Below are positions 10,799 through 21,192 of a stretch of DNA of 64,000 nucleotides, in pieces. Every line of letters begins with the position of its first letter. Positions within the stretch are counted from its first letter, which is position 1. Position numbers and translations under genes: made by a program. The stretch spans positions 18,273-82,272 of the forward strand of contig CAMLGZ010000014.1 of NCBI GenBank assembly GCA_946479745.1. Reading direction: 5' to 3'. Under the pieces are notes generated by a model. That model was not told the DNA's origin. It worked only from the letters and a program-made list of their open reading frames with translations, and ran no database searches. This DNA is from an uncultured Pseudoxanthomonas sp. (lineage in GTDB: Bacteria; Pseudomonadota; Gammaproteobacteria; Xanthomonadales; Xanthomonadaceae).

Positions 10799-13401
10799 CC
10801 GTGAAGCCGCCAGCGGATAGGGGTTCGCCTGACGCTGGCGCAACGGGCTTTTCTGCGCAATCGCTGCACGAGGACGCGGCCAGGCTGCTGGAATCCTTGC
10901 GCGATGCGAGCACCGATGCTTCGCTGGACGACGAAACCCGCCAGCTGATGAAACAGGCGCTCGAACTGCTGCGCGCCACCACTACGCAAAAGGACTGGGC
11001 GTTGCTGCGTTACCGCGCCTTGTTCGACGCGGTCCCCGATCCGGTCAGCATCCTGGCCGAGGACGGCACGGTGCTGGATCTCAACAAAGCGGGTATGGCC
11101 GCTTACAAACGGCAGCGCGAAGAGATCGTCGGCCAGAACATCAACGTGCTCAATCCCGAGTTGCCGCACGACCACATGGACCCGGTTTGGGAAAGCCTCA
11201 ACCGCGGCGACAGCTACGTGATCGAAGTCACCAACATGCGCGGCGACGGCACCCGCTTCCCGGTGGAAGTGCATTCGGCCAACTTCGTCTTCGACGGGCG
11301 CAAGAGCCTGGTGGCGGTGGCCCGCGACCTGAGCAAGCGGCACGAAGCCGAATTGCGCTATCGCGAACTGATGGAGGTCATCGACAAAGGCATCGTGGTG
11401 CAGAACGAGGCGCGCGAGGTCATCTACGCCAACCGCGCGGCGCTGCGTATTTTCGGGGTGGGCGAAGGCAAGCGCAGCAACGATCTCGATCTGTCGCATT
11501 GGCGCATCGTCGACCAGAACGGCCGAGAGCTGACCAGCGACGCGCTGCCGGCGCACCGCGCCCTGGCCTCCGGCCAGGTCATCGAAAGCATGCTGCTGGG
11601 GCTGTACCACCGCGAGCACAAACAATTGCTCTGGCTCACCGTCACCTCGGTGCCGCAATTCGCGCCCGGCGGCAGCAAACCGGCGCAGGTCACTTCGCTT
11701 TTCAGCGACGTGACCGCGCTCAAGCGCGACAGCGCGCTGTTCGATCGCGCCCAGTCGCTGGCTCATATCGGCGGATGGGAATGGGATGCCGGCCGCGACC
11801 GTGTCTACCTGACCGAGGAAGCCGTACGCATCCTCGGGCCGGCGCAGACGCCGGACAACGTCGAAGCCATGCTGGCCAGCCTGCGCGAACCGGACCGGCG
11901 GCGCTTCCGCACCGCGATGGAGAATGTGGTGCAGGCCGGCGGCGGGTTCGACCTGGAACTGCAGGGCAGCCGGGTGGACGGGCATCCTTTCTGGATCCGC
12001 GTCATCGGCGAAGCCGAAGCCAGCGATCCCACCGCTTCCCGCATCACCGGCACGCTGCAGGACATCTCGCTTGACAAGCGCGCCGAGGAAACCCTGCGCA
12101 TCCAGGCACGTACCGATCCGCTGACCGGACTGATGAACCGCGATGCCGTGCTCAACGAACTGGGGGCGCGTCTGATCGACCCGGTGCATGCGCAAGTCGC
12201 GGTGCTGTACATCGACCTGGACCGTTTCAAGACCGTCAACGATGTGCTGGGCCACAGCGCCGGCGACGAACTGCTGATGCAGGCCGCCACGCGCATCCTG
12301 GCCGCGGTGGGCACCGAAGGCCTGGTGGCGCGTTTCGGCGGCGACGAGTTCCTGGTGATCTGCGACGCCAGCGGCGATCCGGAGCAGCCCGAACGTTTGG
12401 CCGATGCGGTGCTGGGGGCTTTCACCGAATCCTTCTGCTTCGGCAAGGACGAGTTCGCCATCACCACCAGCATCGGTATCGCGCGCGCCCCCGAAGACGG
12501 GCTGCGCCCGCAGCAGCTCATACAGAACGCCGACATCGCCATGTACGACAGCAAGCATCGCGCGCGCAACGCATGGCAGGCCTTCACCCCGGAGCTCGCG
12601 CGCAGGCAACAGGATCGTCTGCAGATCGAGACGCAGCTCCGGCGGGCGGTGGACAACGAGGAATTCCGCCTGGTCTACCAACCGCAGGTCGACCTGCGGC
12701 GCGGCCATATCGTCGCCGCCGAAGCGCTGATCCGTTGGCAGAACCACCAGCTGGGCGAACTGCGCCCCGATCTTTTCATCAGCCACGCCGAAACCACGGG
12801 CGACATCGTGCGCATCGGCAGCTGGGTACTGCGCGAGGCCTGCCGGCAGGTTCGCGAATGGCACGACCAGGGATTGGGCATCGTGCGCGTGGCGGTCAAT
12901 GTTTCCTACCGCCAGTTCGCCGGCGACGAGCTGGCGGAAAACGTGCGCGCGGTCCTGGCCGAATACGAGCTTCCCGGCTCGGCGCTGGAACTGGAATTCA
13001 CCGAACGCGTGTTGATCGAGGACGCCCCGGCCACGCTCAAGACCTTCGCCGAACTGCGCGAGCTGGGTGTGGTGCTGACCATCGACGATTTCGGCGAAGG
13101 TTACAGCGCACTCAACTACCTGCGCCGCCTGCCCATCCATGGGCTCAAGCTCAGCCAGCTGTTCACCGAGGGCGTGCCCAATAACCGTTCCGACGTGGCG
13201 GTGTGCCAGGCCGTCTCCGCCATTGCGCGCAGCCTGGGGCTGGGACTGGTGGCCGAAGGCGTGGAGTCGGAAGCGCAGCGCCAGTTCCTGTTGCAGCTCG
13301 GTGTGCCGGTCGGCCAGGGATTCCTGTTCGCACCCGGGCTGTCGCCGGATGAATTCGCCAGCCGTTTGCGCTCGCCGGAGGAACGCGTTTCCAATGGCTG
13401 A
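10795..13401 (+). CDS. PAS-PAS-PAS-GGDEF-EAL cyclic-di-GMP protein
   Basis: 868 residues, cytosolic, no signal or membrane helix. After a ~75-residue N-terminal helical part come three PAS-like segments (about 75-190, 195-310, 315-430), a GGDEF domain starting RTDPLTGLMNRD near residue 438 with an intact FGGDEF near 514, and an EAL domain with EALIRW near 641 and DDFGEGYSAL near 765. The EAL loop usually written KIDxSFV reads KLSQLF, so the Lys is kept but the segment is divergent. Both synthase and phosphodiesterase activity are formally possible. The start overlaps the liuE stop (ATGA), an unexpected coupling of second-messenger signalling to leucine degradation. Confidence 0.93.
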   Translation: MTVKPPADRGSPDAGATGFSAQSLHEDAARLLESLRDASTDASLDDETRQLMKQALELLRATTTQKDWALLRYRALFDAVPDPVSILAEDGTVLDLNKAGMAAYKRQREEIVGQNINVLNPELPHDHMDPVWESLNRGDSYVIEVTNMRGDGTRFPVEVHSANFVFDGRKSLVAVARDLSKRHEAELRYRELMEVIDKGIVVQNEAREVIYANRAALRIFGVGEGKRSNDLDLSHWRIVDQNGRELTSDALPAHRALASGQVIESMLLGLYHREHKQLLWLTVTSVPQFAPGGSKPAQVTSLFSDVTALKRDSALFDRAQSLAHIGGWEWDAGRDRVYLTEEAVRILGPAQTPDNVEAMLASLREPDRRRFRTAMENVVQAGGGFDLELQGSRVDGHPFWIRVIGEAEASDPTASRITGTLQDISLDKRAEETLRIQARTDPLTGLMNRDAVLNELGARLIDPVHAQVAVLYIDLDRFKTVNDVLGHSAGDELLMQAATRILAAVGTEGLVARFGGDEFLVICDASGDPEQPERLADAVLGAFTESFCFGKDEFAITTSIGIARAPEDGLRPQQLIQNADIAMYDSKHRARNAWQAFTPELARRQQDRLQIETQLRRAVDNEEFRLVYQPQVDLRRGHIVAAEALIRWQNHQLGELRPDLFISHAETTGDIVRIGSWVLREACRQVREWHDQGLGIVRVAVNVSYRQFAGDELAENVRAVLAEYELPGSALELEFTERVLIEDAPATLKTFAELRELGVVLTIDDFGEGYSALNYLRRLPIHGLKLSQLFTEGVPNNRSDVAVCQAVSAIARSLGLGLVAEGVESEAQRQFLLQLGVPVGQGFLFAPGLSPDEFASRLRSPEERVSNG

Positions 13402-13894
13402 AGTTGCAGAAGAAAACTATCTATTGCGTTCTATCGAAACGCGCGACGACATGGCGATGGCGCAGATCATCCGCACGGTGATGCCGGAATTCGGTGCTTC
13501 CGGCAGTGGCTTCGCCATCAACGATCCCGAAGTGGACTGGATGAGCCGCGCCTATGCGGAACCGCGCTCGGCCTACTTCGTCGTCGAACGCGACGGCGAG
13601 GTGATCGGCGGCGGTGGGGTCGCTCCGCTGGTCGGCGGCGATGACGGAACCTGCGAGCTGCGCAAGATGTATTTCCTGCCCGAAGCGCGCGGCATCGGCG
13701 CCGGCACGGCGATGATGGCCCGCTGCCTGCAGTCCGCACGCGGATTCGGTTTCAGCCAGTGCTACCTGGAAACCCTGTGCGGGATGGACGCGGCCATGCG
13801 TCTGTACGAACGCACGGGGTTCCAGCGCCTCGACGCGCCGTTGGGCGCCACTGGCCATGGCGGCTGCAATGCCTTCTACCTCCTGAAGCTGTAG
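13394..13894 (+). CDS. GNAT family N-acetyltransferase
   Basis: 166 residues, GNAT fold: LRSIETRDDMAMAQIIRTVMPEFG, FVVERDGEVIGGGGVAPL, the acetyl-CoA loop LRKMYFLPEARGIGAGTAMM (R/Q-x-x-G-x-G/A type) and YERTGFQRL. ATG 13394 overlaps the GGDEF-EAL stop by 8 bp, so it closes the operon. The TAG stop is in the first bases of the adjacent GTAG repeat. Substrate unknown. Confidence 0.87.
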   Translation: MAEVAEENYLLRSIETRDDMAMAQIIRTVMPEFGASGSGFAINDPEVDWMSRAYAEPRSAYFVVERDGEVIGGGGVAPLVGGDDGTCELRKMYFLPEARGIGAGTAMMARCLQSARGFGFSQCYLETLCGMDAAMRLYERTGFQRLDAPLGATGHGGCNAFYLLKL

Positions 13895-13960
13895 GAGCGG
13901 GCCCTGCCCGCGACGGGCCTTACTGACGAAGCTTCGTCGCGGGCAGGGCCCGCTCCTACA
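13891..13960. repeat. GTAG (SMAG-like) inverted REP pair
   Basis: GTAGGAGCGGGCCCTGCCCGC at the left and its inverted copy ending GCTCCTAC at the right, around a ~20-nt spacer. Each arm is itself palindromic (GCGGGC...GCCCGC). The first four bases GTAG include the stop codon of the GNAT gene. Such a pair can act as a terminator or mRNA-stabilising hairpin. Confidence 0.88.
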
Positions 13961-14004
13961 GAAGGACGTCCGGACATCGCGTAAAATAAATACCATCCCA
14001 AGCG

Positions 14005-14802
14005 ATGGACTTCCGCATGCAGCTTTCCGACACCCGCGCCATCATCACCGGCGGCGTTTCCGGCCTGGGCCTGGCCGTGGCCCAGCACCTGGTCGCCCAG
14101 GGCGGCAAAGTCGCGCTGTTCGACGTCAACGACGACAAGGGCGCGGCGGCGGTCGCGGCTTTGGGCGAAGGCAATGCTCGTTACTTCCGCACCGACGTCA
14201 CCGACGAGGCGGGAGTGACCGCCAATGTCGCGGCGGCCAGCGAATTCCTGGGCGGCCTGAATGCGGCGGTCAATTGCGCTGGCATCCTCGGCGCTGGACG
14301 CGTACTGGGTAAGGACGAACTGGGTAAAAGCAGGCCAATGCCGCTGTCCAACTTCCGCAACACTGTACTTGTGAATCTGGTCGGCAGCTTCAACGTGGCC
14401 AAGGCCGCCGCCGACCTGATGCAGCACAACGCGCCCGGCGAAGACGGCGAACGCGGCGTCATCGTCAATACCGCCAGTGTGGCCGCCTACGAGGGCCAGA
14501 TCGGCCAAGCGGCCTATTCGGCGTCCAAGGGCGGTGTGGTCGGCATGACCTTGCCGATGGCGCGCGAGCTTTCCCGTTTCGGCATTCGCGTGATGACGGT
14601 GGCGCCCGGCATCTTCTGGACGCCCATGGTCGACGGCATGAGCGAGGAAGTGCAGAAATCGCTCAGCGCCTCGATCCCCTTCCCCGCTCGCCTTGGCAAG
14701 CCGGAAGAATTCGCCGAAACGGTGGCTTTCATCATGCAGAGCCGCTACCTCAACGGCGAAACCATCCGCCTCGACGGCGCCGTCCGACTGGCGCCAAAAT
14801 AA
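14005..14802 (+). CDS. SDR, type II 3-hydroxyacyl-CoA dehydrogenase-like
   Basis: 265 residues (261 if ATG 14017 is used; neither start has a clear ribosome binding site). Motifs: ITGGVSGLGLAVAQ, the aspartate selecting NAD in LFDVNDD, NCAGI, and Y-x-x-x-K in AAYSASKGG, then PGIFWTPM. The order AAVNCAGI...NLVGSFNVAKAAADLM and C-terminal RYLNGETIRLDGAVRLAPK are those of the HSD17B10/HADH2 group, which oxidise 3-hydroxyacyl-CoAs in isoleucine and fatty-acid breakdown. It lies between two GTAG repeat pairs and is probably transcribed alone. Confidence 0.87.
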   Translation: MDFRMQLSDTRAIITGGVSGLGLAVAQHLVAQGGKVALFDVNDDKGAAAVAALGEGNARYFRTDVTDEAGVTANVAAASEFLGGLNAAVNCAGILGAGRVLGKDELGKSRPMPLSNFRNTVLVNLVGSFNVAKAAADLMQHNAPGEDGERGVIVNTASVAAYEGQIGQAAYSASKGGVVGMTLPMARELSRFGIRVMTVAPGIFWTPMVDGMSEEVQKSLSASIPFPARLGKPEEFAETVAFIMQSRYLNGETIRLDGAVRLAPK

Positions 14803-14807
14803 TTCCT

Positions 14808-14875
14808 GTAGGAGCGGGCCCTGCCCGCGACAGGGTTCACCGGTAATGCCTGTCGCGGGCAGGGCCCGCTCCTAC
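14808..14875. repeat. GTAG (SMAG-like) inverted REP pair
   Basis: Same element as 13891-13960 with a different spacer: GTAGGAGCGGGCCCTGCCCGC to the left, inverted copy to the right. The two pairs bracket the hydroxyacyl-CoA dehydrogenase gene. Confidence 0.88.
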
Positions 14876-14913
14876 AAGACCGCTTCCTTTACTCTTCACC
14901 TCACGGCTCCTCA

Positions 14914-15480
14914 ATGAAAGCTCACGAAATCAAGAAAGGCAACGTCGTCGACCACAACGGCACCGTGTACCAGGTACGCGACATCGAGCGCAGCTCGCCG
15001 CAAGGCCGTGGCGGCAACGTGAAATACCGCTTCACCATGTACAGCGTGCCCGGCGGCATCAAGTACGACCTCAGCGTCGGCGGCGACGATGAACTGAAGG
15101 AAGTCGAACTCAGTCGCCGCATGGCCACGTTCTCGTACAAGGACGGCGACGCCTTCGTGTTCCTGGATGACGAGGACTTCACGCCCTATACCTTCGACGC
15201 CGAGGTGATCGGCGATGACGCCGGCTACATCGCCGACGGCCTGACCGGCAGCTACGTGCAGATCATCGACGACCTGCCTGTCGCGCTGCAGCTGCCGCAG
15301 CACGTGACCCTGGAAGTAGTGGAAACCCCGCCGGAGCTCAAGGGCGGCAGCGCCACCAAACGACCCAAGCCGGCCAAACTAAGCACCGGCCTGGAGATCA
15401 TGGTGCCGGAGTACATCGTCAACGGCGAACGCGTACTGGTGAACACCACAACGGGCGAGTTCGGCGGGCGTGCGGATTGA
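14914..15480 (+). CDS. efpL: Elongation factor P-like protein EfpL (YeiP)
   Basis: 188 residues with the three beta-barrel domains of EF-P. At the loop tip that carries the modified Lys in canonical EF-P this protein has SSPQGRGGN with Arg32, the hallmark of the YeiP/EfpL subgroup that works without post-translational modification. [20 protein letters not shown] is the N-terminal KOW-like part; [25 protein letters not shown] is the C-terminal OB domain. It helps ribosomes stalled at Pro-containing motifs. Confidence 0.92.
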   Translation: MKAHEIKKGNVVDHNGTVYQVRDIERSSPQGRGGNVKYRFTMYSVPGGIKYDLSVGGDDELKEVELSRRMATFSYKDGDAFVFLDDEDFTPYTFDAEVIGDDAGYIADGLTGSYVQIIDDLPVALQLPQHVTLEVVETPPELKGGSATKRPKPAKLSTGLEIMVPEYIVNGERVLVNTTTGEFGGRAD

Positions 15481-15740
15481 TCTGGCTGCGCTATTGGTCA
15501 TGGCCTCCACAGCGCCCGAAGAAAACGCAAGATTGAAGAGGTGACCGATCACGCTCCCCCTCTCCCTTGATGGGAGAGGGTGGCCGAAGGCCGGGAGAGG
15601 GTGAGCCGGAGCCGTCGGCAATCAATCACTGATAAGCGTCGAGTGATGCGAAGCCAAAAGCACGCATCGCTTCGCTCGCGCTCCCCTCTCCTGCCCTCCG
15701 GGCATCCTCTCCCACAAGGGGAGAGGAGAAAAGCATGTGC
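15481..15740. repeat. Hairpin repeats between efpL and the DUF4105 gene
   Basis: Convergent intergenic region of 260 bp. It holds two inverted relatives of the CCCTCTCCC...GGGAGAGGG family, at about 15556-15607 (with GGTGGCCGAAGGCCGGGAGAGG) and 15681-15729 (ending CAAGGGGAGAGG), in opposite orientation. The hairpins may end transcription from both sides. No gene is seen. Confidence 0.75.
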
Positions 15741-17597
15741 TTATCGCAACTGCAGCCCGCCTTGTTCTTCATGTAGTCGACGCAGTCTTCCGCCCAACAT
15801 GGCAATGTTGGCTTCGACTCCTTCCAGCATCGATCTGCGCTCGGACGATATCCACTTGCGCGCATCGATACGCAACGCGGCACTCTGTCGCTTACGCTGC
15901 GCTGCATACCGCTCTCCCTTCAGCTCCAATGTCTTGCGTTCGTCCGTTTGCGGCAACCCATAGCCGCCATCCGGCAACAAGGCCGCTGGACGACTGAGGA
16001 AGCCCTCCACGCGCAGGAAATCGCGGAGCGCGGCCTCCCCATCGAAGCCGCCCGCGCCCTGTCGCTCGCCCTGCCCCAGATAACGACGCTTGAGTTCGTC
16101 TCGCACCAATAGTTCCTGTTGGCGTAGGGCCGCTTCTTCAAGCAACAGCAGCGCCGCGCTTGCGCGCAGATCGGCCCGCTCCAGCCAAGGCGCACGTTCG
16201 GCGGGGCGAAGCTGCAGCCATTCCTGCGCACCTTGTTGCGGCAGCCCCAATCCACTGCGGGCCACGTCGAACATGGCCTGGTAATGCACGCCCGCCGATT
16301 CGAAGCGATAACCCAGGCGCAGGGCTTCCGCCGGGTTGTCGAGCACCGAGGTATCTGCGATGCCGGCCTTTTTCAATCGCCGCAACAACCCTATCGGAGT
16401 GATGCTGGCGAGCGGCTCGGCGGCCAGGCGCGGTACGCCGTCGTGCAGCAGCTTGAAGGTCTCTACTGCGCAGTTGTTGCTGAGGAAGTAATAGCGGCCA
16501 TCGTAGGTCCAGTGGGTTTGCGCTGCACGCTCCAGCAAACCGGCGATTTCGCTTTGACCCAGGCGCAGCGGAATCGACTGCAGGCCGCGCAGTTCGACCT
16601 TGGTGTATTCGTCTATCACCTGCCCCAGCGGCAGCAGGAACAGCCGCGAGGGATAAGAGCCGGTGAGCCCGCGCCAACTGGATATCTGCACATCGTCGAC
16701 GAAGGCGCGGAACGACAACACGCGGTGATAGCGCAGATCCAGACGGCAGTCCGGCCCCGGCGGACGGCCCGGGGCGCAGATCACCAGTCGCAGCATGCTG
16801 TGGCCCCAACGGCTCATCGGTTGCTGGTTGGCTTCGGCCAGCAGGTAGTCCACCGCGTACACCCGCGACGGCTCCAGTTGCAGCAGCGCCGATTCGCCCT
16901 CATCGGCATCCGCCTGCAGGAATACCTGGCCCGGCGCACAACCGGCACCAACGGGCGTCCAATCGAAATGCCCGGAGAAATAGCGATGCAGAGCCGGCCG
17001 CCTGCATGCGTAATCCGGATCCAGCAGGAAATGCTCGAGGTTGACGGCAACGAACTCGGACGCGCGGCTCAACTCGTACGGGTCCGGGCTGCGGTCGCTG
17101 AAAGCACTGCGCGGGGTCCGCAAACCCAACCTCATTGGACTCACCTGCCAGCCGGCCAGATCCAGCAGACGTGGGGCCTGCGACAACCGGCCCTGCGGCG
17201 TGCGGTCGTAAAAATGCGCAAGTTCATGCAGCACAGCCGACAGCGCTGCGCGTGTGGCTGGTTCGTCGATTCCCGCGCCTGCCGGACGCGCCATCCAGTC
17301 GTCAAGCAGTACGCGATTCAGCAGCAGCCGCTTCGCCTTCGCGCGTCCGTGGACTTGCGCAGGAAGATCATCGCGCCAAGCCACCGGAATAAGGCCCAAA
17401 GCGGCCACCCACGCCGGAGGCAACCGCTCCACTGCCGAAGCCAGCAGTTGTTGCGTGGCCGCGGTCTCTTCCGATGTCAGCGATCCGGTTTCAGGCTGCA
17501 GCTGCAAACCGGCGCGCGCATTCCCCGCGCAAGCCAGTATGCACAGGGTCAGCATGCTCCATAGCAGTCTTCCCCCCGGCCCGCGAAGCGGGCTCAC
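15741..17597 (-). CDS. Exported DUF4105 (Lnb N-acyltransferase-like) protein with HExxH segment
   Basis: 618 residues. Signal peptide at the N-terminus (LLWSMLTLCILACAGNARA). Residues ~110-130 contain LHELAHFYDR, an HExxH metal-binding type motif. The middle part is a DUF4105 domain, the fold of the lipoprotein N-acyltransferase Lnb: MSRWGHSMLRLVI with a conserved His and YYFLSNNCAVETFKLL with a conserved Cys. The C-terminal ~150 residues are helical and charged. It is the second gene after a DUF2388 gene (ATGA overlap), an arrangement also known from pseudomonads. Enzymatic activity is inferred from the domain only. Confidence 0.82.
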   Translation of the reverse strand: MSPLRGPGGRLLWSMLTLCILACAGNARAGLQLQPETGSLTSEETAATQQLLASAVERLPPAWVAALGLIPVAWRDDLPAQVHGRAKAKRLLLNRVLLDDWMARPAGAGIDEPATRAALSAVLHELAHFYDRTPQGRLSQAPRLLDLAGWQVSPMRLGLRTPRSAFSDRSPDPYELSRASEFVAVNLEHFLLDPDYACRRPALHRYFSGHFDWTPVGAGCAPGQVFLQADADEGESALLQLEPSRVYAVDYLLAEANQQPMSRWGHSMLRLVICAPGRPPGPDCRLDLRYHRVLSFRAFVDDVQISSWRGLTGSYPSRLFLLPLGQVIDEYTKVELRGLQSIPLRLGQSEIAGLLERAAQTHWTYDGRYYFLSNNCAVETFKLLHDGVPRLAAEPLASITPIGLLRRLKKAGIADTSVLDNPAEALRLGYRFESAGVHYQAMFDVARSGLGLPQQGAQEWLQLRPAERAPWLERADLRASAALLLLEEAALRQQELLVRDELKRRYLGQGERQGAGGFDGEAALRDFLRVEGFLSRPAALLPDGGYGLPQTDERKTLELKGERYAAQRKRQSAALRIDARKWISSERRSMLEGVEANIAMLGGRLRRLHEEQGGLQLR

Positions 17598-17893
17598 AAA
17601 GCCAGGATGGCCTGCGCGAGTTGCATGTCACTGGCTTCGCGCGCGGCCGGGTCCCGCTCGCGCAGTTGGCGCAGAGCCGCTTCCAGCCGGGCGCTGCGGA
17701 TGCGTCCCTCGCTGGCGACGAAGCTGGCGGCGTCATCGCGCGCCTGCCGTACTACTTTGTCGTCGCCGGAGGTGCTTCCGGAGGAAGCGGAGGAGCCGGC
17801 GGAGGACGCACCAGCAGAGGAGCCGGCGAAGCTGGAGGCCAAAGCCGGAAGGGAAAGCGCCAGCAGCAGGCAAGCAGAAGCAATTCGGATCAT
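17594..17893 (-). CDS. DUF2388 small exported protein
   Basis: 99 residues. Cleavable signal peptide (MIRIASACLLLALSLPALA), a Ser/Gly/Ala-rich low-complexity stretch, then VVRQARDDAASFVASEGRIRSARLEAALRQLRE and the C-terminal DMQLAQAILAL typical of DUF2388. ATG 17891-17893 was chosen because the signal peptide starts there; the frame extends 15 codons further up. The stop overlaps the DUF4105 start by 4 bp. Function unknown. Confidence 0.82.
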   Translation of the reverse strand: MIRIASACLLLALSLPALASSFAGSSAGASSAGSSASSGSTSGDDKVVRQARDDAASFVASEGRIRSARLEAALRQLRERDPAAREASDMQLAQAILAL

Positions 17894-18217
17894 GTCGGGG
17901 ATTCCATGGGAAGAACGGAGACGATGCAAGTTGCGCAAGATTAACCGCAGGCGTGCCGGGGAAGCTGAATCGCTATGGACGCGCAGGTGAATCGATATCC
18001 GGAACTATTGGATTGCGACACAGCGCAAAGTTGCACCGCTCCAGCGATCACTCGGCGCCTCAGAAAGCGGCGCTCCAGCCTCCCTCTTTGGAAAAGGGGG
18101 ATTGAGGGGGATTTGCTCTTGGCTTGAAGCAAGATCAAAAGCAGATCCCCCGTAGCCCCCTTTTTCAAAGGGGGTAAAGCGACAGCCGTGGTGCCAAGCC
18201 TGACCGCATGACCCTTC
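17894..18217. repeat. Intergenic region with a C-rich/G-rich hairpin repeat pair
   Basis: 324 bp between the DUF2388 and D2HGDH genes, both on the minus strand. Bases 18082-18175 hold an inverted pair: CCTCTTTGGAAAAGGGGGATT with tail GAGGGGGATTTGCTCTTG, and its mirror ending CCCCCTTTTTCAAAGGGGG. The rest (17894-18080) shows no gene; a promoter for the DUF2388 operon should lie here but no clear boxes were found. Confidence 0.75.
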
Positions 18218-19606
18218 TCAGCTGTCGAACAGCTTGCCCGGATTCATCAGCCCCTTCGGATCCAGCACCCGCTTGATGCCGCGCATCATCTCGATCTCGG
18301 CCGCACTGCGCGTACTTTCCAGATAACCCTTCTTCACCAGGCCGATACCGTGTTCGGCGGAAATGCTGCCCTGGTGGCGTCGCAACGACTCGGCCAGCAG
18401 CTTGGTCACCTGCTCGCACTGGCCGACGAACTCCGCATCGCCCAGGTCGTCCGGCTTCAGCACGTTGATATGCAGATTGCCGTCGCCGATGTGGCCGAAC
18501 CAGACCACGTCGAAATGCGGATAGGCCTCGCCCAGCAGCTTTTGGGTTTCCTCCAGGAACGCCGGCATCGCCGAAATGCGCACCGACACGTCGTTCTTGT
18601 ACGGCTTGTATCTCGCCAGGCTTTCGGTGATGCCTTCGCGCAACCGCCACAACTGCGCGGCCTGCGCATCGCTCTGGCTGATCACGCCGTCGCTGACCCA
18701 GCCGTTGTCCATGCAGGCCTCGAACGCGGACATCGCTGCCGCTTCCTGCGCTTCGTCGCCAGAGGCGAACTCGGTCACCACGTAATAGGGATGCACTTCC
18801 TCGAACGGCTTTTGCGCGCCATGCGCCAGCACGTGGTGCAGCGCGCGGTCGGTGAAGAACTCGAACGCCTCCAGCTGCAATCTTTCGCGGAACGCGGCGA
18901 ACACCTGCATCAGCACCTCGAACGAAGGCAGCGCCAGCAGCATCACGTTGGAAGGCGGCGGCGGATCGGTCAGCCGCAGAGTCGCTTCCACCACGATGCC
19001 CAGTGTGCCTTCCGAAGCGATCATCAGATGCCGCAGGTCGTAGCCGCTGGAGTTCTTGATCAGGCCGCGGTTGAGGTCCAGCAACTCACTGGTGCCGGTC
19101 ACCACTTTCATGCCGGCGATCCATTCGCGTGTATTGCCGTAGCGGATCACGCGGATGCCGCCGGCATTGGTGGCGATGTTGCCACCGATGGAACAAGACC
19201 CGCGTGCGGCGAAGTCCACCGGATATTCCAGCCCATGTTCGCGGGCCGCGTTGTGCACGGCTTCCAGGGCGATACCCGGCTGCACGGTGAGCGTACGGTC
19301 CACCGCGTTGAAATCCAGCACACGGTTCATGCGTTCCAGGCTGAGCACCAGTTCCCCGTTTGCCGCCACCGCGCCGCCGGACAGGCCGGTACGGCCGCCG
19401 GAAGGCACTACCGCCACTCCATGTTCGTATGCCCAGCGGACGATCGCTTGCACTTCCTCGATCGAGCCCGGCAGCGCTATCGCCAGCGGCGCCGGCGTCC
19501 AGCGCCGGGTCCAGTCGCGGCCGTAGTGCTCCAGGTCGGCGGGGTCGGTTTTGAGGCGCAGCGCCGGCACGGCTTGCAACAGGTCGGAGAGGCGCGGATC
19601 GCTCAT
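18218..19606 (-). CDS. FAD-binding oxidoreductase, probable D-2-hydroxyglutarate dehydrogenase
   Basis: 462 residues of the VAO/FAD_binding_4 family. FAD motifs: VVPSGGRTGLSGGAV (near 75) and GGNIATNAGGIRVIRYGN (near 140). The C-terminal half has VVWFGHIGDGNLHINVLKP with metal-ligand His residues and SAEHGIGLVKKGYL. D-lactate and glycolate oxidase subunits are relatives. Divergent serA at 19867 points to D-2-hydroxyglutarate dehydrogenase, since SerA makes D-2-hydroxyglutarate as a by-product and the two enzymes are known to be coupled in Pseudomonas. Start ATG at 19604-19606; an upstream open frame runs only through repeat sequence. Confidence 0.85.
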   Translation of the reverse strand: MSDPRLSDLLQAVPALRLKTDPADLEHYGRDWTRRWTPAPLAIALPGSIEEVQAIVRWAYEHGVAVVPSGGRTGLSGGAVAANGELVLSLERMNRVLDFNAVDRTLTVQPGIALEAVHNAAREHGLEYPVDFAARGSCSIGGNIATNAGGIRVIRYGNTREWIAGMKVVTGTSELLDLNRGLIKNSSGYDLRHLMIASEGTLGIVVEATLRLTDPPPPSNVMLLALPSFEVLMQVFAAFRERLQLEAFEFFTDRALHHVLAHGAQKPFEEVHPYYVVTEFASGDEAQEAAAMSAFEACMDNGWVSDGVISQSDAQAAQLWRLREGITESLARYKPYKNDVSVRISAMPAFLEETQKLLGEAYPHFDVVWFGHIGDGNLHINVLKPDDLGDAEFVGQCEQVTKLLAESLRRHQGSISAEHGIGLVKKGYLESTRSAAEIEMMRGIKRVLDPKGLMNPGKLFDS

Positions 19607-19682
19607 GGGGAACCGGAACGTGAGGGGGTGCCAGCGTGCCAGTGATGCTGTTGCGCGTCCAGAAGCCTGACGTCGCTTGGCT

Positions 19683-19790
19683 TCCCCCTTTTGGAAAAGG
19701 GGGATTGAGGGGGATTTGCTCTTGACTCTTAACTTCTCTCGAAGATCAAAAGCAAATCCCCCGTAGCCCCCTTTTTCAAAGGGGGCAAGC
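19683..19790. repeat. C-rich/G-rich hairpin repeat pair between D2HGDH and serA
   Basis: Inverted pair of the same family as 18082-18175: CCCCCTTTTGGAAAAGGGGG with tail ATTGAGGGGGATTTGCTCTTG, spacer, and mirror ending CCCCCTTTTTCAAAGGGGG. It occupies most of the 260-bp divergent intergenic region. Confidence 0.85.
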
Positions 19791-19866
19791 GCAATCGCCG
19801 CAGTGCAGCAAAGCCCCGCCCCTTCTGGCATAGTGACCGCCCCGCCACCGGACGCCTGCCTGCCGC

Positions 19867-21108
<1,242 letters not shown>

Positions 21109-21120
21109 GCATCTGTCGTT

Positions 21121-21192
21121 GTAGGAGCGACGCGAGTCGCGAAGCAGTGGACAATTCATTGCCGCGAGTTTCGCGACTCGCGTCGCTCCTAC
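21121..21192. repeat. GTAG-ended inverted REP pair
   Basis: GTAGGAGCGACGCGAGTCGCGA on the left and its mirror ending GTCGCTCCTAC on the right, around a ~24-nt spacer. It lies between convergent serA and the NUDIX gene; the right end holds the TAG stop of the NUDIX gene (21189-21191). Confidence 0.88.

Noticed and set aside
10753..13140. Long antisense frame opposite the GGDEF-EAL gene (about 795 codons)
   Set aside because: The sense strand holds PAS, GGDEF and EAL motifs throughout; the antisense product is low-complexity His/Gln/Arg-rich.
13891..14875. Two GTAG repeat pairs as a CRISPR or composite transposon around the SDR gene
   Set aside because: The repeats are palindromic REP-type, the enclosed gene is a normal housekeeping SDR, and no transposase is present.
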